Shown: positions 42,454 through 56,791 of the stretch, piece by piece | How positions within the stretch are numbered: position 1 is the stretch's first letter | Layout: every line of letters begins with the position of its first letter | Assembly: GCA_033239005.1 (NCBI GenBank) | Contig: BSQZ01000060.1 | Span: forward strand, 795,001 to 859,000 | DNA: 64,000 bases | Source of the DNA: Lamellibrachia satsuma | Taxonomy: Eukaryota > Annelida > Polychaeta > Sabellida > Siboglinidae | Direction of reading: 5' to 3' | Translations under genes and position numbers: made by a program | The notes under the pieces: generated by a model | The model's database searches: none | What the model saw: only the letters and a program-made list of their open reading frames with translations | Told to the model about the DNA's origin: nothing

Positions 42454-43924
42454 CTGAAAATTACACAAAAATCAGTCACATTTGGGATTATACTTGTTGT
42501 CGCCGTGAAGAAGACGTAGTAGTGGTAATGTCAGCAATAGTTATTATCATCGATGTTATGCATTTCATGGTGATGATAGTAATGAATAGTGGTATAACTT
42601 ATGGTTATATTAGTGTAACGTCGTTGTTGGTAATCTCACAGTACAATAATAAAATGTTAATGGAGGGAACCAAAGGAATAATACGATTATATAAATGTAT
42701 TATTGTGCAGTTGAAAGTGGTCCACCTTATATCAGCAGGTACGTGTACATTTCACTTGTAAGTTTGAACGTGCCGCAATGTATGTCGTGTAGAGAAGATA
42801 TTTGCACAGATGTCAAGTAAATACTTCCGACTAAGTTTATGCAACAGTTGTACGAACACGTAGTCACTATTGGGTGATCGAAACTATAGTGTTGTTATTA
42901 ATAATACTAGATTATTAACACAGGATATGGGAAATCATAGATTTATACAGAAAGCATGCGTGCGTCCACGACGGCATGATGATGGGATCGATTACTTTCA
43001 TTAGTCGGGCAGCTCTTTTTATTAGACCAACTGCTAATCTTATTTGATTAATTGATAACGCTTTTGTACTGTTGACTATTCACATCTAGTGTATGCATAT
43101 CAATATATTGGTGGGTGTGGAGTTGTTACCCTTGGGAAAATTAAAAAAACTGAGAAAAACCATATTGCATAAACACACAAAATGACTATTCACAAAATGG
43201 TATTTATTATATAATGATGTTTTGGTCATTTTATTATTGATCTTAATTGCATCATTTTTACATTGTCTGTTAAGCTTGCATGCACCAGTCTTCATCTTCA
43301 TCGACTTAATTTCTTTACTCCTCTTATTTAGGCATGTCCACCGTGGTAGGAGCAACGTATGTTTCATGCCACGTCGGAACTGTTGCAATTGCATCGTTGC
43401 GTGTTGCACGGCATCTGGCTTTGACTTGAATGCCGTATCAGCTTGATTAACCATGTTGGGGATAGCAATATGTCAGCAGGGACAACACTGGGGTGCATTG
43501 GATCCCTGTTCCTGCGACCAACCCTAGGCAGTTGGTTCTAACAGTGGCGGGTTTGTCTTAAATGAATGCAGACAAATTATTATTATTTACTGATAAGCCC
43601 TGACCACATTTCACCGTTGGGAGGGGGTTCAGCGGCCTTGCTTTTGTCAACTTTGAAAGATCACATGTTTGACTTGTCTCCTCCATTGACTGACATATAA
43701 TACACTATAGCAGGCCAGCATCAATGTTTGATCAAAACATTTATTTCCAATCTGCATTAATCTTTCACCAGGACGTGATCGTGACAAGTTTGTACGCTAA
43801 CAGTTGACCGCTGCACGCACCATAGTGTAAACACTCATAGGTGTGTTAACACTCATAGGTATGTTTACACAGTCGGCATTACATATACACTGTTGAACCT
43901 ATGGTGATGCAGAGTACATTCAAT
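42454..43924. other. Shared non-coding block
   Basis: 42454-43145 matches 16640-17420. About 43330-43520 resembles 19680-19830. 43690-43900 matches 17985-18030 and 21655-21830. No gene is supported. Confidence 0.45.
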
Positions 43925-44060
43925 GTATGGTAATTGTTCATGAACTGTCAGGTCGTTGCGATAGGTGACTGTGTTTCAACGCTCAGCACCAACATTGTTC
44001 ATTAACTGCCAGGTCGTTGCGATAGGTGACTGTGTTTCAACGCTCAGCACCAACGTCAAC
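43925..44060. repeat. 61-bp duplication in the 5' flank of gene 4
   Basis: Two near-identical copies of the segment running from 'tgttcat' through 'gtcaggtcgttgcgataggt' to 'cagcaccaac'. Gene 2 has one copy at this place (about 21870-21925). Confidence 0.85.
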
Positions 44061-44100
44061 ACATTATTTTACAAGCTGCGGTGGAAAGTGATCCGATAAC

Positions 44101-44966
44101 ATGAAAGGCTGCCTCGTAAGTAAACATACTCGCCGCATTCATTAAAAGTCCATCCTCAACTATTGAAGCCTATCGCAAATCCGTTGAAGTCCAAATATAT
44201 AGTGTGTGAATAGTTTATGTAACATCCGGGGTCAATTTAATATAAAATGCCTATTTGTGTTCAAATTATCATAACAATTTAATTTAGTCGTTAGATCTGG
44301 TAGGGCTCAAAATAGTGGATATCCAAACTGATAAACATTGTGCAGGTCAATGCTGATCATAGGCGTGACTTCCATCCTCTCGCCGATCACATGACAAAGT
44401 TGCGCGATATTTTACTAAGGGCGAAATACGTGAGTTTTCATCGTTTCCATTTTCAATTCACTTAATATTTGACAAAACATTAAATAATTTAATAGTTTGT
44501 CTGATGATTTCACAAATACTACGTACAATTGTTTTCACAAAATGAATTTGAAACGAGACTAGCAAACTAATCGAATTGAGGAGGGATCTTTAAATATGTT
44601 AGTTTGTTCTGACGACTTCATCACTAATTGTTTTACAGTTTATGCGTCGTTGCTTCAAAATCACATCCTGCTATAACAATATCCAATTATCGATGTACTT
44701 TTTACTGTCCACGATTAGAAGCATTGTGTGTTTTATTTCAGATCGTGTTCCTGTTGGTAGCGGGGGTGTTGGCTCGGCTGGGTTTCGGCGAAGAGGCTGT
44801 TCCGGTTTCCACTGAGCTTCAAACATGCAAGAAAAAGTGCTGGGACGAATACAAGAAATGCATTGCATCCCTCCCGGGTGGGAGATCTGCAGCCCGCAAC
44901 CCGCCCTGTTGGACAGTGCTTGAAGTCTGTGACAAGGCCTGTGCGGAATCAACCGTGTCTGATTAA
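44101..44966 (+). CDS. Secreted cysteine-rich peptide, subtype B (gene 4)
   Basis: Exon 1 is 44101-44115 with donor GTAAGT. Exon 2 is 44742-44966 with acceptor tttatttcag and stop TAA. The intron is phase 0, about 626 nt. The signal peptide is almost identical to that of gene 2 (one conservative change in exon 2). The six-cysteine pattern C-x3-C-x6-C-x15-C-x6-C-x3-C is kept exactly. About a third of the mature residues differ, including charge changes such as Lys to Glu and Asp to Ala. A conserved signal peptide with a fast-changing mature region between fixed cysteines is typical of venom and immune peptide families. The function is inferred only. The intron is the best match to the relic at 241-715. 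Confidence 0.8.
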
Positions 44967-45578
44967 AAAAACGCCTTTCGCTGCGTGCATCAACAGGTAT
45001 TGTATATAACTCAAGTATGGGGCAAGTCGTGTGACCAATATTTATGGCTATAAGGAACATGCATTCTCCCGGATTGTCATAAAGATGCCAAACCTATGAA
45101 ATCGTCAGCATTACCTATCTATATTTAACAATGGAATTGTCAGAATTAGTTTCTGTATTTAACAATTATATGCACATTAGTTTCTTCCTCTACTAGTACC
45201 TCCCCGCTATCTACTCGTATGCTAGTCTGGTTTATGTCATGTTAGTCACATTGAAAAGCATCATGATGCATTGATCGCTTAATTTAAACATGGTATTTAT
45301 ATGTATGACGGAGGATACAGCACTAAACACAGAAACATCCCCTGCTTTAATGTACTGTATAATATTATGTTATACTGTGTATAATTTTCCTATAGCTAGT
45401 GAATATTTGGTTGTACATTGGTTTGATTTGCAGCTGTTTTAGTGAAGGTCGTATGCACAAATATTACGCCGTCGCATCTATTTCGAACATCACTGACTAC
45501 TGCATTGTGCAATACGCATAACACAAAAATATATAATATAAAGTAGTTTGTGACTCTACAAAGTAGTTTGTGACTCTG
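44967..45578. other. Non-coding after gene 4
   Basis: 44967-45180 matches 22709-22915. The rest is unrecognised and AT-rich. Confidence 0.45.
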
Positions 45579-45785
45579 TATGTATGTATGTATGTATGTA
45601 TGTATGTATGCATGTATGTATGCATGTATGGATGTATGTATGTATGTATGTATGTATGTATGTATGTATGTATGTATGTATGTATGTATGTATGTATGTA
45701 TGTATGTATGTATGCATGTACGCATGCATGCATGCATACATGTATGTGTATGTGTGTATGTGTATGTATATGTGTATGTATGTAT
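45579..45785. repeat. (ATGT)n tetranucleotide array
   Basis: About 50 units with interruptions (gcatg, ggatg) and a final mixed TG/TATG part. Frames of Met-Tyr-Val-Cys or His-Thr-Tyr-Ile repeats here are artefacts. Confidence 0.95.
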
Positions 45786-46445
<660 letters not shown>

Positions 46446-47497
46446 CTTTTTCAATGAGGACGAGGCGAAAATGTTCTCCAAATGGCTCATATTACATTAC
46501 ACGTTGGAAATATGAGCATCGCCCATGACACACAGGCTGAGAGAATAATGAACTCATAAAAAAACGCAATTTATGTGGATGTAGATTACAAATATATGAA
46601 TGTATGATGTATGTGATGTATGTGATGTATGTGATGTATGTGATGTATGTGTATTCACCCAACATGCGGAAATCGTAAGAAATGTTATTCATTGTTGTTC
46701 ACGAACATATTTCTAAATTGTGTAGTTTTACCATTGCAAATAGTGCTGCGTGGTCTGCCACACTCTGTACCCCAGCAAGTAGTCGCCAGACGACAACATA
46801 TGTTACCATATGGCCCATATTAACAGTATGCTCATATTATCGAACCATCCCATATGTTCTATACTGTTCAACATTAATCATACATTGAAGTTTATACTGA
46901 ACATATAAAGGAGTACACATTTATTGCAAACCTTAAATCCCCAAAACGTAAGCTTTGACTTTCAGCCTGAAATACAAGGTAACCATAACACCTATATTGG
47001 TCTTCTACATAGTAAATTAAATTCAGTGCACCAGGAACCAAATAAATGGAAAGATATAAAGTTGGGGATAATACCAAAAAAAATATTTCGAAAAACGAGG
47101 AGCTGGGGTATAAAATTACCCCCAGATATGCATATGAGGGTTAATACTCTTAGACAATCCGACACTGTGGTGTGCACGCATGCATTAATTGGTTCCTTGG
47201 TAGTGATGTTTTACAATACGTAGCTCACAACAGGGTTGGGTTCAATTACAACTGTCAATTACAATAACAATTACATAGCATCATAACAACTCACAGTTTC
47301 AATAACAAATTAAATAATAAATTATAGCTACAATTACATCGCATGAAATGAAACCAATCATAATTACAATTATGGCACAATTACACTGCTGCATAATTAC
47401 ATTTATAGTGTTCTAATTATTCAATTACAATATAATTGTAATCAGCTAAAAATTAAGCATTTAAAATTGCAATTAAACACAACCCTGGCGCACATAA
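46446..47497. other. Shared non-coding block
   Basis: 46880-47470 matches 23320-23900 of unit 1. A (ATGTATGTG)n-like run lies at 46603-46652. No gene is supported. Confidence 0.45.
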
Positions 47498-47575
47498 GTC
47501 TATTTTATGTGGAATTGTTGTGTACTACATGTGTCAATCTTGATTAAAGTAATTAACTCCGTGCTGGAACATCGC
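47498..47575. repeat. Single 77-bp unit (unexpanded form of 23932-24400)
   Basis: One copy with a few substitutions and the same flanks as the six-copy array of unit 1. Confidence 0.85.
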
Positions 47576-47624
47576 TCTATTTTCGTCTAAGTATTAAAAC
47601 CGTTTTGTTTTTCACATAATGTAT

Positions 47625-47700
47625 GTCAGCCAGTGGCTTCCATGTTCACTTGCGATCTAGGCCTTTGGCTTGGGTGGCAAATCTTGTTAAATCTTGTTAA
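47625..47700 (+). mobile_element. CR1 tail insertion (3' UTR only)
   Basis: About 75 bp: 'gtggcttccatgttcacttg' to 'cttgttaaatcttgttaaaa', the extreme 3' end of a CR1. Unit 1 lacks it at about 24440, where 'atgtataattaagt' is continuous. Confidence 0.8.
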
Positions 47701-48373
47701 AATTAAGTTATATAACATTAGACAATGGGTCACCTCACACTATCTATTTTGTTTTTGTAATCGAAATAAAAGCGACGGCTTCATAAAGAAACGTGCGCAC
47801 TTCACTAATGTAAACATACGTAAATCAAACCAATAATGTCTAAGTCAGTCTATGATTTCATACACACTGTGTTTATAATTTAGTATTAGTAAACAAGATT
47901 TCCTTTAAGCGAGCTTTCACCTCATCCATTAATGAGTTCACCTTTTCACTTGTACGTGTTGCATAAAGCGGATAACGATTTAAACTTCGGACGTGCCGAC
48001 CAAGTCGCTTATCTACACAGCACACATAATGGTAGTTTCAAGCTTACAACAAGTGTAATGCACACAATGCTGTCGAATCTAAAGACGATCGCTTTCAACA
48101 CCCCATTAATACATTTACACAATCACATTATTATCTTGGTTCACCACAATACCATTTGATCATTACATTATGAAATTACCAAACAAACACGTTTCGCGCT
48201 ATGTTCGCATTAGAAACTATAAGTTATGTCACCATTCATCATTCACCATTCATTCAACATTGGCGATACTTATACTACCTCCATTACTAATATTATCATT
48301 ACCACTACTACACCGTCACCACGATGATAAGTGATATAATCTCACATTCGACAAATTGTTGTTTCATTTTCAG
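47701..48373. other. Shared non-coding block
   Basis: 47701-47980 matches 24445-24690, and 48140-48373 matches 27690-27918, the intron-like flank of P6. No gene is seen. Confidence 0.45.
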
Positions 48374-48604
48374 ATCATGATCCGCATCGCAACAACCTCG
48401 CTGGTCAGTCCGTGTTCAGGCGCAGGCCCGTCCCTGGGGTTTTGAAAAGGGGGATCCGGGCGTACACAATAAGCCGCCGATTTATGTGATGATTTGTGGA
48501 AAGTGTTACAGTTAAACAATTTCTCTCCAAAAGGTGGTTCGACCCCCCTCCCCGGGGACGGGCACGAGGCGCCAACTGATATTAGTTCTACACGGACGTC
48601 TTGA
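48374..48604 (+). pseudogene. Truncated exon-2 copy P6, split by a MITE
   Basis: Acceptor tcattttcag is followed by signal-like codons. A MITE then interrupts it within the word 'caggcgccaac' at 48423-48566. The end of the truncated frame follows, with TGA at 48602. It is the counterpart of P3. Confidence 0.65.
48423..48566. mobile_element. MITE of about 144 bp with GC-rich terminal inverted repeats
   Basis: The ends are aggcccgtccctgggg and ccccggggacgggcacg (inverse, two or three mismatches). Flanking 'aggcgc' on the left and 'aggcgc' on the right form a target-site duplication. The uninterrupted exon word 'tcaggcgccaac' in P2 and P5 shows the empty site. Confidence 0.7.
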
Positions 48605-48729
48605 GACAACATTACAAGAACCGCATCTCACGATGAAGAAGAATTTTATTTGACACAGCAGACATTATAATTTTACATAGTATGGTATAACTTATGATTT
48701 TACATAGCATGGCATAAGGGTATAAACAT

Positions 48730-49949
<1,220 letters not shown>

Positions 49950-50250
49950 CCTTTGTATTTAATATTGTATTATATTTGATTATCATTAATTTTTCGTATT
50001 CAGAAGAATCATGGTTTGTTAATTTTAATTGTTTGTAAAGTTTATCTTGGTATCTTATTGATGTTTGCAAACCTCGGGTTATCCATTTATACGTGTTAGG
50101 TTTGTATTGACTGAATTTCACTACTTTACTAGTTGTATATTTATTTTTAGCTTGATTTATTTCACTAAGTATCATGATATAATTATAGTTTGTGCCAGCA
50201 TTTGGACTTATATCTAGTTTCTTATATATTTCGGAAGAGATTATAGCACG
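49950..50250 (-). mobile_element. LINE fragment (endonuclease-RT linker)
   Basis: The minus strand reads VVKFSQYKPNTYKWITRGLQ and TSIRYQDKLYKQLKLTNHDS. It is the counterpart of 28333-28620. Confidence 0.6.
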
Positions 50251-50735
50251 TTTGACTTTTTTAATGTTAACAAGCCAGGACAGTGATTACTTGAATCCTG
50301 TGTGAAATTTATTTTGCTTTTATCATGATTTATATTGAAAAAAACGTTCATTTGTGTATGTTTGTACCTTTGTCTTTGCCTTTGTTCTTGCGCATATACG
50401 AATATTTCTATTCAACAAGCAAGGGTGTAAGCGTAAGCATTAACAACGGACATATTCATGTTCGGGGGGATGGTGAATCGGTTTCTACAGACTGACCCTT
50501 GGAACATTACCTCTTGTAATACGCCCCATAAGGTATTTCATCGGACAGCGTTCAAATTGGTCTTAGCAAGTGTCTTCCGTACACTGATTTATTTGTTAAA
50601 CTATATACCGCATAAGCTGTTGTCTACATTTGGTTTAGTGACGTTGTCTTATTTTGGACTCTCAATAAGTTACACATTCCCCAACTCCTGGTTCATCTTA
50701 CGTCGGAAATAACGCTTTTGACATTGGGCCCATAA

Positions 50736-51621
50736 CAATTTAACAAGATGTAACAATGTTAGCTCAGGATATGCCATAAAGAGCAAACAAACAAATGACA
50801 ATTTAACAAGATGTAACAATGTTAGCTCAGGATATGCCATAAAGAGCAAACAAACAAATGACAATTTAACAAGATGTAACAATGTTAGCTCAGGATATGC
50901 CATAAAGAGCAAACAAACAAATGACAATTTAACAAGATGTAACAATGTTAGCTCAGGATATGTCATAAAGAGCAAACAAACAAATGACAATTTAACAAGA
51001 TGTAACAATGTTAGCTCAGGATATGTCATAAAGAGCAAACAAACAAATGACAATTTAACAAGATGTAACAATGTTAGCTCAGGATATGTCATAAAGAGCA
51101 AACAAACAAATGACAATTTAACAAGATGTAACAATGTTAGCTCAGGATATGCCATAAAGAGCAAACAAACAAATGACAATTTAACAAGATGTAACAATGT
51201 TAGCTCAGGATATGTCATAAAGAGCAAACAAACAAATGACAATTTAACAAGATGTAACAATGTTAGCTCAGGATATGTCATAAAGAGCAAACAAACAAAT
51301 GACAATTTAACAAGATGTAACAATGTTAGCTCAGGATATGCCATAAAGAGCAAACAAACAAATGACAATTTAACAAGATGTAACAATGTTAGCTCAGGAT
51401 ATGCCATAAAGAGCAAACAAACAAATGACAATTTAACAAGATGTAACAATGTTAGCTCAGGATATGTCATAAAGAGCAAACAAACAAATGACAATTTAAC
51501 AAGATGTAACAATGTTAGCTCAGGATATGCCATAAAGAGCAAACAAATAAATGACAATTTAACAAGATGTAACAATGTTAGCTCAGGATATGCCATAAAG
51601 AGCAAACAAACAAATGACAAT
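50736..51621. repeat. 63-bp minisatellite, 14 copies
   Basis: The unit is acaatttaacaagatgtaac, aatgttagctcaggatatgc, cataaagagcaaacaaacaa, atg. The only frequent variant is C/T in 'atgcc/atgtc'. The 63-nt length keeps a minus-strand frame open for 316 codons (21-residue repeat), which I regard as spurious. No array occurs at the matching place in unit 1. Confidence 0.95.
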
Positions 51622-51639
51622 TGGAGAGCAATTGTTCAA

Positions 51640-52530
<891 letters not shown>

Positions 52531-52904
52531 AACACATTTTATTTAAAGTAGTGTGGTGACGAATTTGATACATACAATAGATGAGGTATGTTATGTTGAT
52601 TACACCAAAACGGACGCAAACTGTCAGTTATGATACGAGACTAATGACCATACCATTAGAATATATTTCAGGATTATTCGGATTATTTTAAAATCAAAGG
52701 CAATGTCCACCCTATTCATTACCAACAACCACGTTTTTGTTATAAGCAGATGCATTATTGCCAACCGTGAATGGTGACCACCTGTATGCTTGGTAAGAGA
52801 AATTTGCAAGGTCGGACACGAATCTGTATAAATATAGATTCTCTGGTTTGCTAAGCATCTTCAAAAGGAAATCTTCGGGCCAAGTGGGATATACTGAATG
52901 GATC

Positions 52905-52970
52905 TCGCGAGACTGACTGCGAGACTAACTGCGAGACTGACTGCGCACAGGTAAACTACTCGCAAGAGTC
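52905..52970. repeat. Short form of the 31-bp repeat
   Basis: About two partial units of 'gagactgactgcgcacaggt', as against 6-7 at 31262-31463. Confidence 0.75.
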
Positions 52971-52989
52971 GCTCTTAGAACATAATTTG

Positions 52990-53080
52990 AAAAGGCAGTA
53001 TTAGTTGAGCAACTGGGTTAATTGTGCCACTGCGTTAGTTGAGCCACTGGGTTACCTGAGCCACTTGGTTAGATGAGCCA
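52990..53080. repeat. 17-bp repeat, about 4 diverged units
   Basis: 'gttgagccactgggtta' with variants. It matches the array at 31849. Confidence 0.8.
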
Positions 53081-53292
53081 GGAAAATACAATATATATTG
53101 TTATTTGCTACTATGTTATTACACCACTCTATGCAGTACCCGGAATGTCATACTGTTAATCGCCAGATGGCGAACACGTAACATGTTAACAGCTGTTTCA
53201 TCAAATGTTTATGGTTGCCTAGTGGTTTACGTTTCTTTTCATGTTTTGGCCATGACAATACGAATTTTCGCCATAGTGTAGAAAAGGGTCGT

Positions 53293-53639
53293 CCGTTAAG
53301 ATTACGTGTCATGGTATGTCTAAATCAATGATTAGCTGACACAATTTTAATACAGTGAACAATTATATATATCGAAAATTCCAACGCATGCTCGGTTGCG
53401 TTCGAAGTTATTCAAATGTCAGCCGATTTTTGTGTTCTGTGTTAGCGTTGTGATTTCTCAGCAAGTGTTATTGTTGGTACGATGTATTCTGTGCTGAAAT
53501 AATAATTCTGTAAACGTTTGTGCTCTTGTCTTTGTCGTGGATACATCATTGTTCCAACTCTATAATTTAAAACACACAATTACGTGTTGTATTTCCGTCG
53601 ACAATCTCGTGCAATTTCACTGTTCTATTACGCACCAGG
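53293..53639. other. Non-coding, no recognised feature
   Basis: I see no gene in this stretch past the end of unit 2. Confidence 0.35.
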
Positions 53640-53990
53640 GGCGCCACGGATTATTTCGGATAGGTTCTTATGACGTCACGCATCTTATATTTGATGAGCA
53701 GATTCTGCACATATTTATTTATTTATTCATCTCTCAGTTTCAATTGCACACAATTGTGGATAGTGCCTGTATTGAAAAGTGTCTAGAAACACAAAATTAT
53801 TCGTTTTGTTTGAAACTATATTCCTGCTTCTCAATTGCCTGTTGCAATGACGTAACAAGTCGTAAACACAATGACGTTGCCATGCCAACCATTTCTTTAT
53901 ATCATTCCACAACCCTTCATTTTTATTTCATAATCAAGTTGTGGCAGCCACTGATGTTATGCTGAGTGGCGCCAATCAGACAATGTGAGT
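53640..53990 (-). repeat. Inverted copy of the 'cagtggcgccact' interspersed repeat
   Basis: On the minus strand it begins 'ggcgccactcagcat' and continues 'gccacaacttgattatgaaa', then a 'ggcatggcaacgtcattg' block. This matches 32470-32640 and 15818-15960. A plus-strand frame over it is chance. Confidence 0.6.
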
Positions 53991-56529
53991 TAAAACATAT
54001 TTTTTAACCTACGTTAAACCTTTGGTGATTGTATTTCATTTATGCTCGTGTTTAAACTATCAAACACGTGACTAGACTTTATTGTCTGATCAATTACAAA
54101 TGGTTTAACTATACACTGGTAAGGTAGTTTTACATTGCTTGAAAATACATAATTGGGTTCATATTTCCGGACAATTTGGGAAATTTGGACATCAAATAAT
54201 ATGTTTAGCCTGCAACTTGGATGCTCTTTAGTGAATCATTGCAGTGTGCTAGCTAGAAACACCATCAGTCCTTGAATCCACTGCAACTGTCCCCATATGT
54301 GCACTACAGTAATTGTCACGTTGAACCCATTTGTAACTAATATACGTTAGTGTCGCCATCTAGTAGATTATTCATCTACGCGTAACCCGTCCTTCTCACG
54401 TAATTATCAATTTTGCTTTTAAAAATAATCATGCAATTTACACAATCAGCAGATCATTTGCTCCATTCATTCATCGTCCTTTGCGAGATTACTTTTTATA
54501 TCCAATCTATACTATGCGTTTTGGTTTGTCTGCATACCTATGTGTACGTGTGTATATTGTGTGTGCCTACATTATGAGGAGATTATACAGAGTCCACATA
54601 TTCGGTCAATGTTCAACTACACACATGAGTATATGAAACCCATTGGATGGAGGAATTGAAGGCCATATCATATTAATATTACCTTAAGTTCACTTGTAAA
54701 TCAACACATCTCAAGTATTTACTAAGACTTCAGCGAGACATATCGCACATCGCTGTTGATGCGACCGTTTAGTTTGACACTCACAGTCATAAGGAAGATA
54801 GAGGAACCAGAGGACACGAAGTAAAATCAACAGCACACCTAGGAGGTGAACCATCGTCAGATTCTTAATTTCATGGGCCGCGCCATACTGTTAGATAACA
54901 CTACGTCACGAGTGCGGCATTCTGGCAATATCGCTCGCCAAGTGAAAATATATTTATAAACACCTATTCCTATTCTTGCCAATATTATATGGCCATGCTA
55001 TTTGCGTCCAAATTCAACTGATGTAACATGTATTGACCTTTGTTTACTAAACTAGCCTTCTTTCGGACAAAAGAACACGTTTGTTTGAGATTGGTTTGGA
55101 TTTGCATTGGTTCTGTGTATGCCGGCCTCCCTTAATACGTCACTTAAGTCTCGGTTACCCCGATTTCACAGAACTGCGCTTGTGCTTATCGGTCGTGCTG
55201 GTTAACATGTCCGCCCTCGGTCGTTCGGAGAAACTACCAAAATCACCCACTTTCAGAACAGATCTGATTAAACCACTGGCGTGAAATTTTTATTGTAGTT
55301 GGAAATTGTTTGTTTTGATTAACTCTTAGGTGCATAGCCCCGAAAACATGTTCTTGTATCCCTTTAAGTAGTAGACGGGTTAAGCCGGGTACGTCGCAAA
55401 CAGGTGTTTGTTGTTTCGTCTCTCTAAATATAATAACACATTGTTTACGCCAGTAATACTCCTAGTTTATCGATGTATATTTGCAATGCAGTCACTGGTG
55501 CCAGCTGCAAGCTGCAAGACAAGTGAAGACCATCTGCAATCAGATTTCTAATGTTTTCGTTGATAAATATATATTAGATGTATACATAGATTGATATATT
55601 ATTGGTGGTCTTTAGTCCATGTCCAATCGGACTATTAGAAACTGTTTTGACTCTAAGCACGGACAACAGGAACTAGGATATTTATAAATAAACTAACGTA
55701 AAAAAGCTGGTAAAATTATATACAATTCCAGGTTGACTATTAGCAAATTAACAATTAACGATTAACGAAAAGATGGTGACATTAGATACAATTCCAGGTT
55801 GGCAGCAGAGCCAAGGCTGCAGCCAGTTTATGTGTGAAATAACAATGTTAAAATATGTAAATTTCAGTAAACTAGTCGTTGCCAACCCCAGAATAACTTA
55901 TAATGATTGTAAAACTATTATTAACAATAGCATTAATAATAAATAGTTAATGTTCAATTATGCGGTTTAATAAGATATTACATACATGTGATGATATAAA
56001 ACATTGACAAATGGTAGCATATAAATTGATAAAACAATAGATGTGTGCTCACGAAATCAGACGTGGTGAAAGGTATTACTAGTCAGTTAGAACATACGTT
56101 AACTTATACAAGTAAAACGTATATAGCGAAAAGTATTATCAATTCATCAAACCGTACTTGGTAATAAGCCGTTGATCGAAGCATGATTAAATCTGTAAAA
56201 TTAGGGTAAATTGTGAGTACTAAATTTTACAGTGATATCCTTGCATTGACTGCATATGTACTGCATAATATGTACCACATACGTTCATTCGACATATGGA
56301 GTTCTGTTTATCTTTAGCACATATCAACATGATGCGGTCGTCTAGGACAGTTTTGAGAATGTAGAACTGGAGACGGTTGGTTGACGCCGGTATAAGGTTC
56401 CAGAGAGACGGGTCATATTCTGGAAAAGAAATAACAATGTGTAATAATTATCGACCGAGTTTTTGAAGAATTGAGTTCTCATTATCATTAAACAATCTTC
56501 TAATTAATCGTGTGATCTGGACCCATTTC
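53991..56529. other. Largely unrecognised non-coding DNA
   Basis: Two decayed CR1 scraps are recognisable: about 54380-54530 (minus, 3' end) and about 54785-54840 (plus, 'ggaaccagaggacacgaagt'). The remainder, including 55000-56500, shows no frame longer than chance and no repeat I recognise. Confidence 0.45.
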
Positions 56530-56770
56530 CAAAACTTCTACTAAAAAGCACTGGCACAGCTGTTCGGTTGTCCTGGACCCATTTCCAAAAGAATTGTCTG
56601 ACACGTGTGGTACTCAGTACATCTCGTTTTGACCATCCCTATCAATACTTGGACAGTTACACTGGCTTGCTGTTACTATCGATACCAATTTTAAACTGTG
56701 CACCCTTACATATCTTACATATCTTACATATCGTGCTCTGGTTTTTTCATAATCACGTTTACTTAGCAGA
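56530..56770 (+). mobile_element. L2-like LINE C-terminal scrap
   Basis: In mixed frames it reads DPFPKELSDTCGTQ, SRFDHPYQYLDSYTGLLLL and INFKLCTLTY-like, the segment after the reverse transcriptase in L2/CR1-like elements. It lies directly downstream of gene 5. Confidence 0.55.
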
Positions 56771-56791
56771 ACCAGTAGCTGAAACATTCAT

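Noticed and set aside
50670..51620. 316-codon minus-strand frame
   Set aside because: It is the translation of a 63-bp tandem repeat. There is no non-repetitive domain, and the frame exists only because the unit length is a multiple of three.
53537..53965. 142-codon frame
   Set aside because: It overlaps the inverted interspersed repeat at 53640-53990, has no recognisable domain, and is not conserved in other copies of the repeat.
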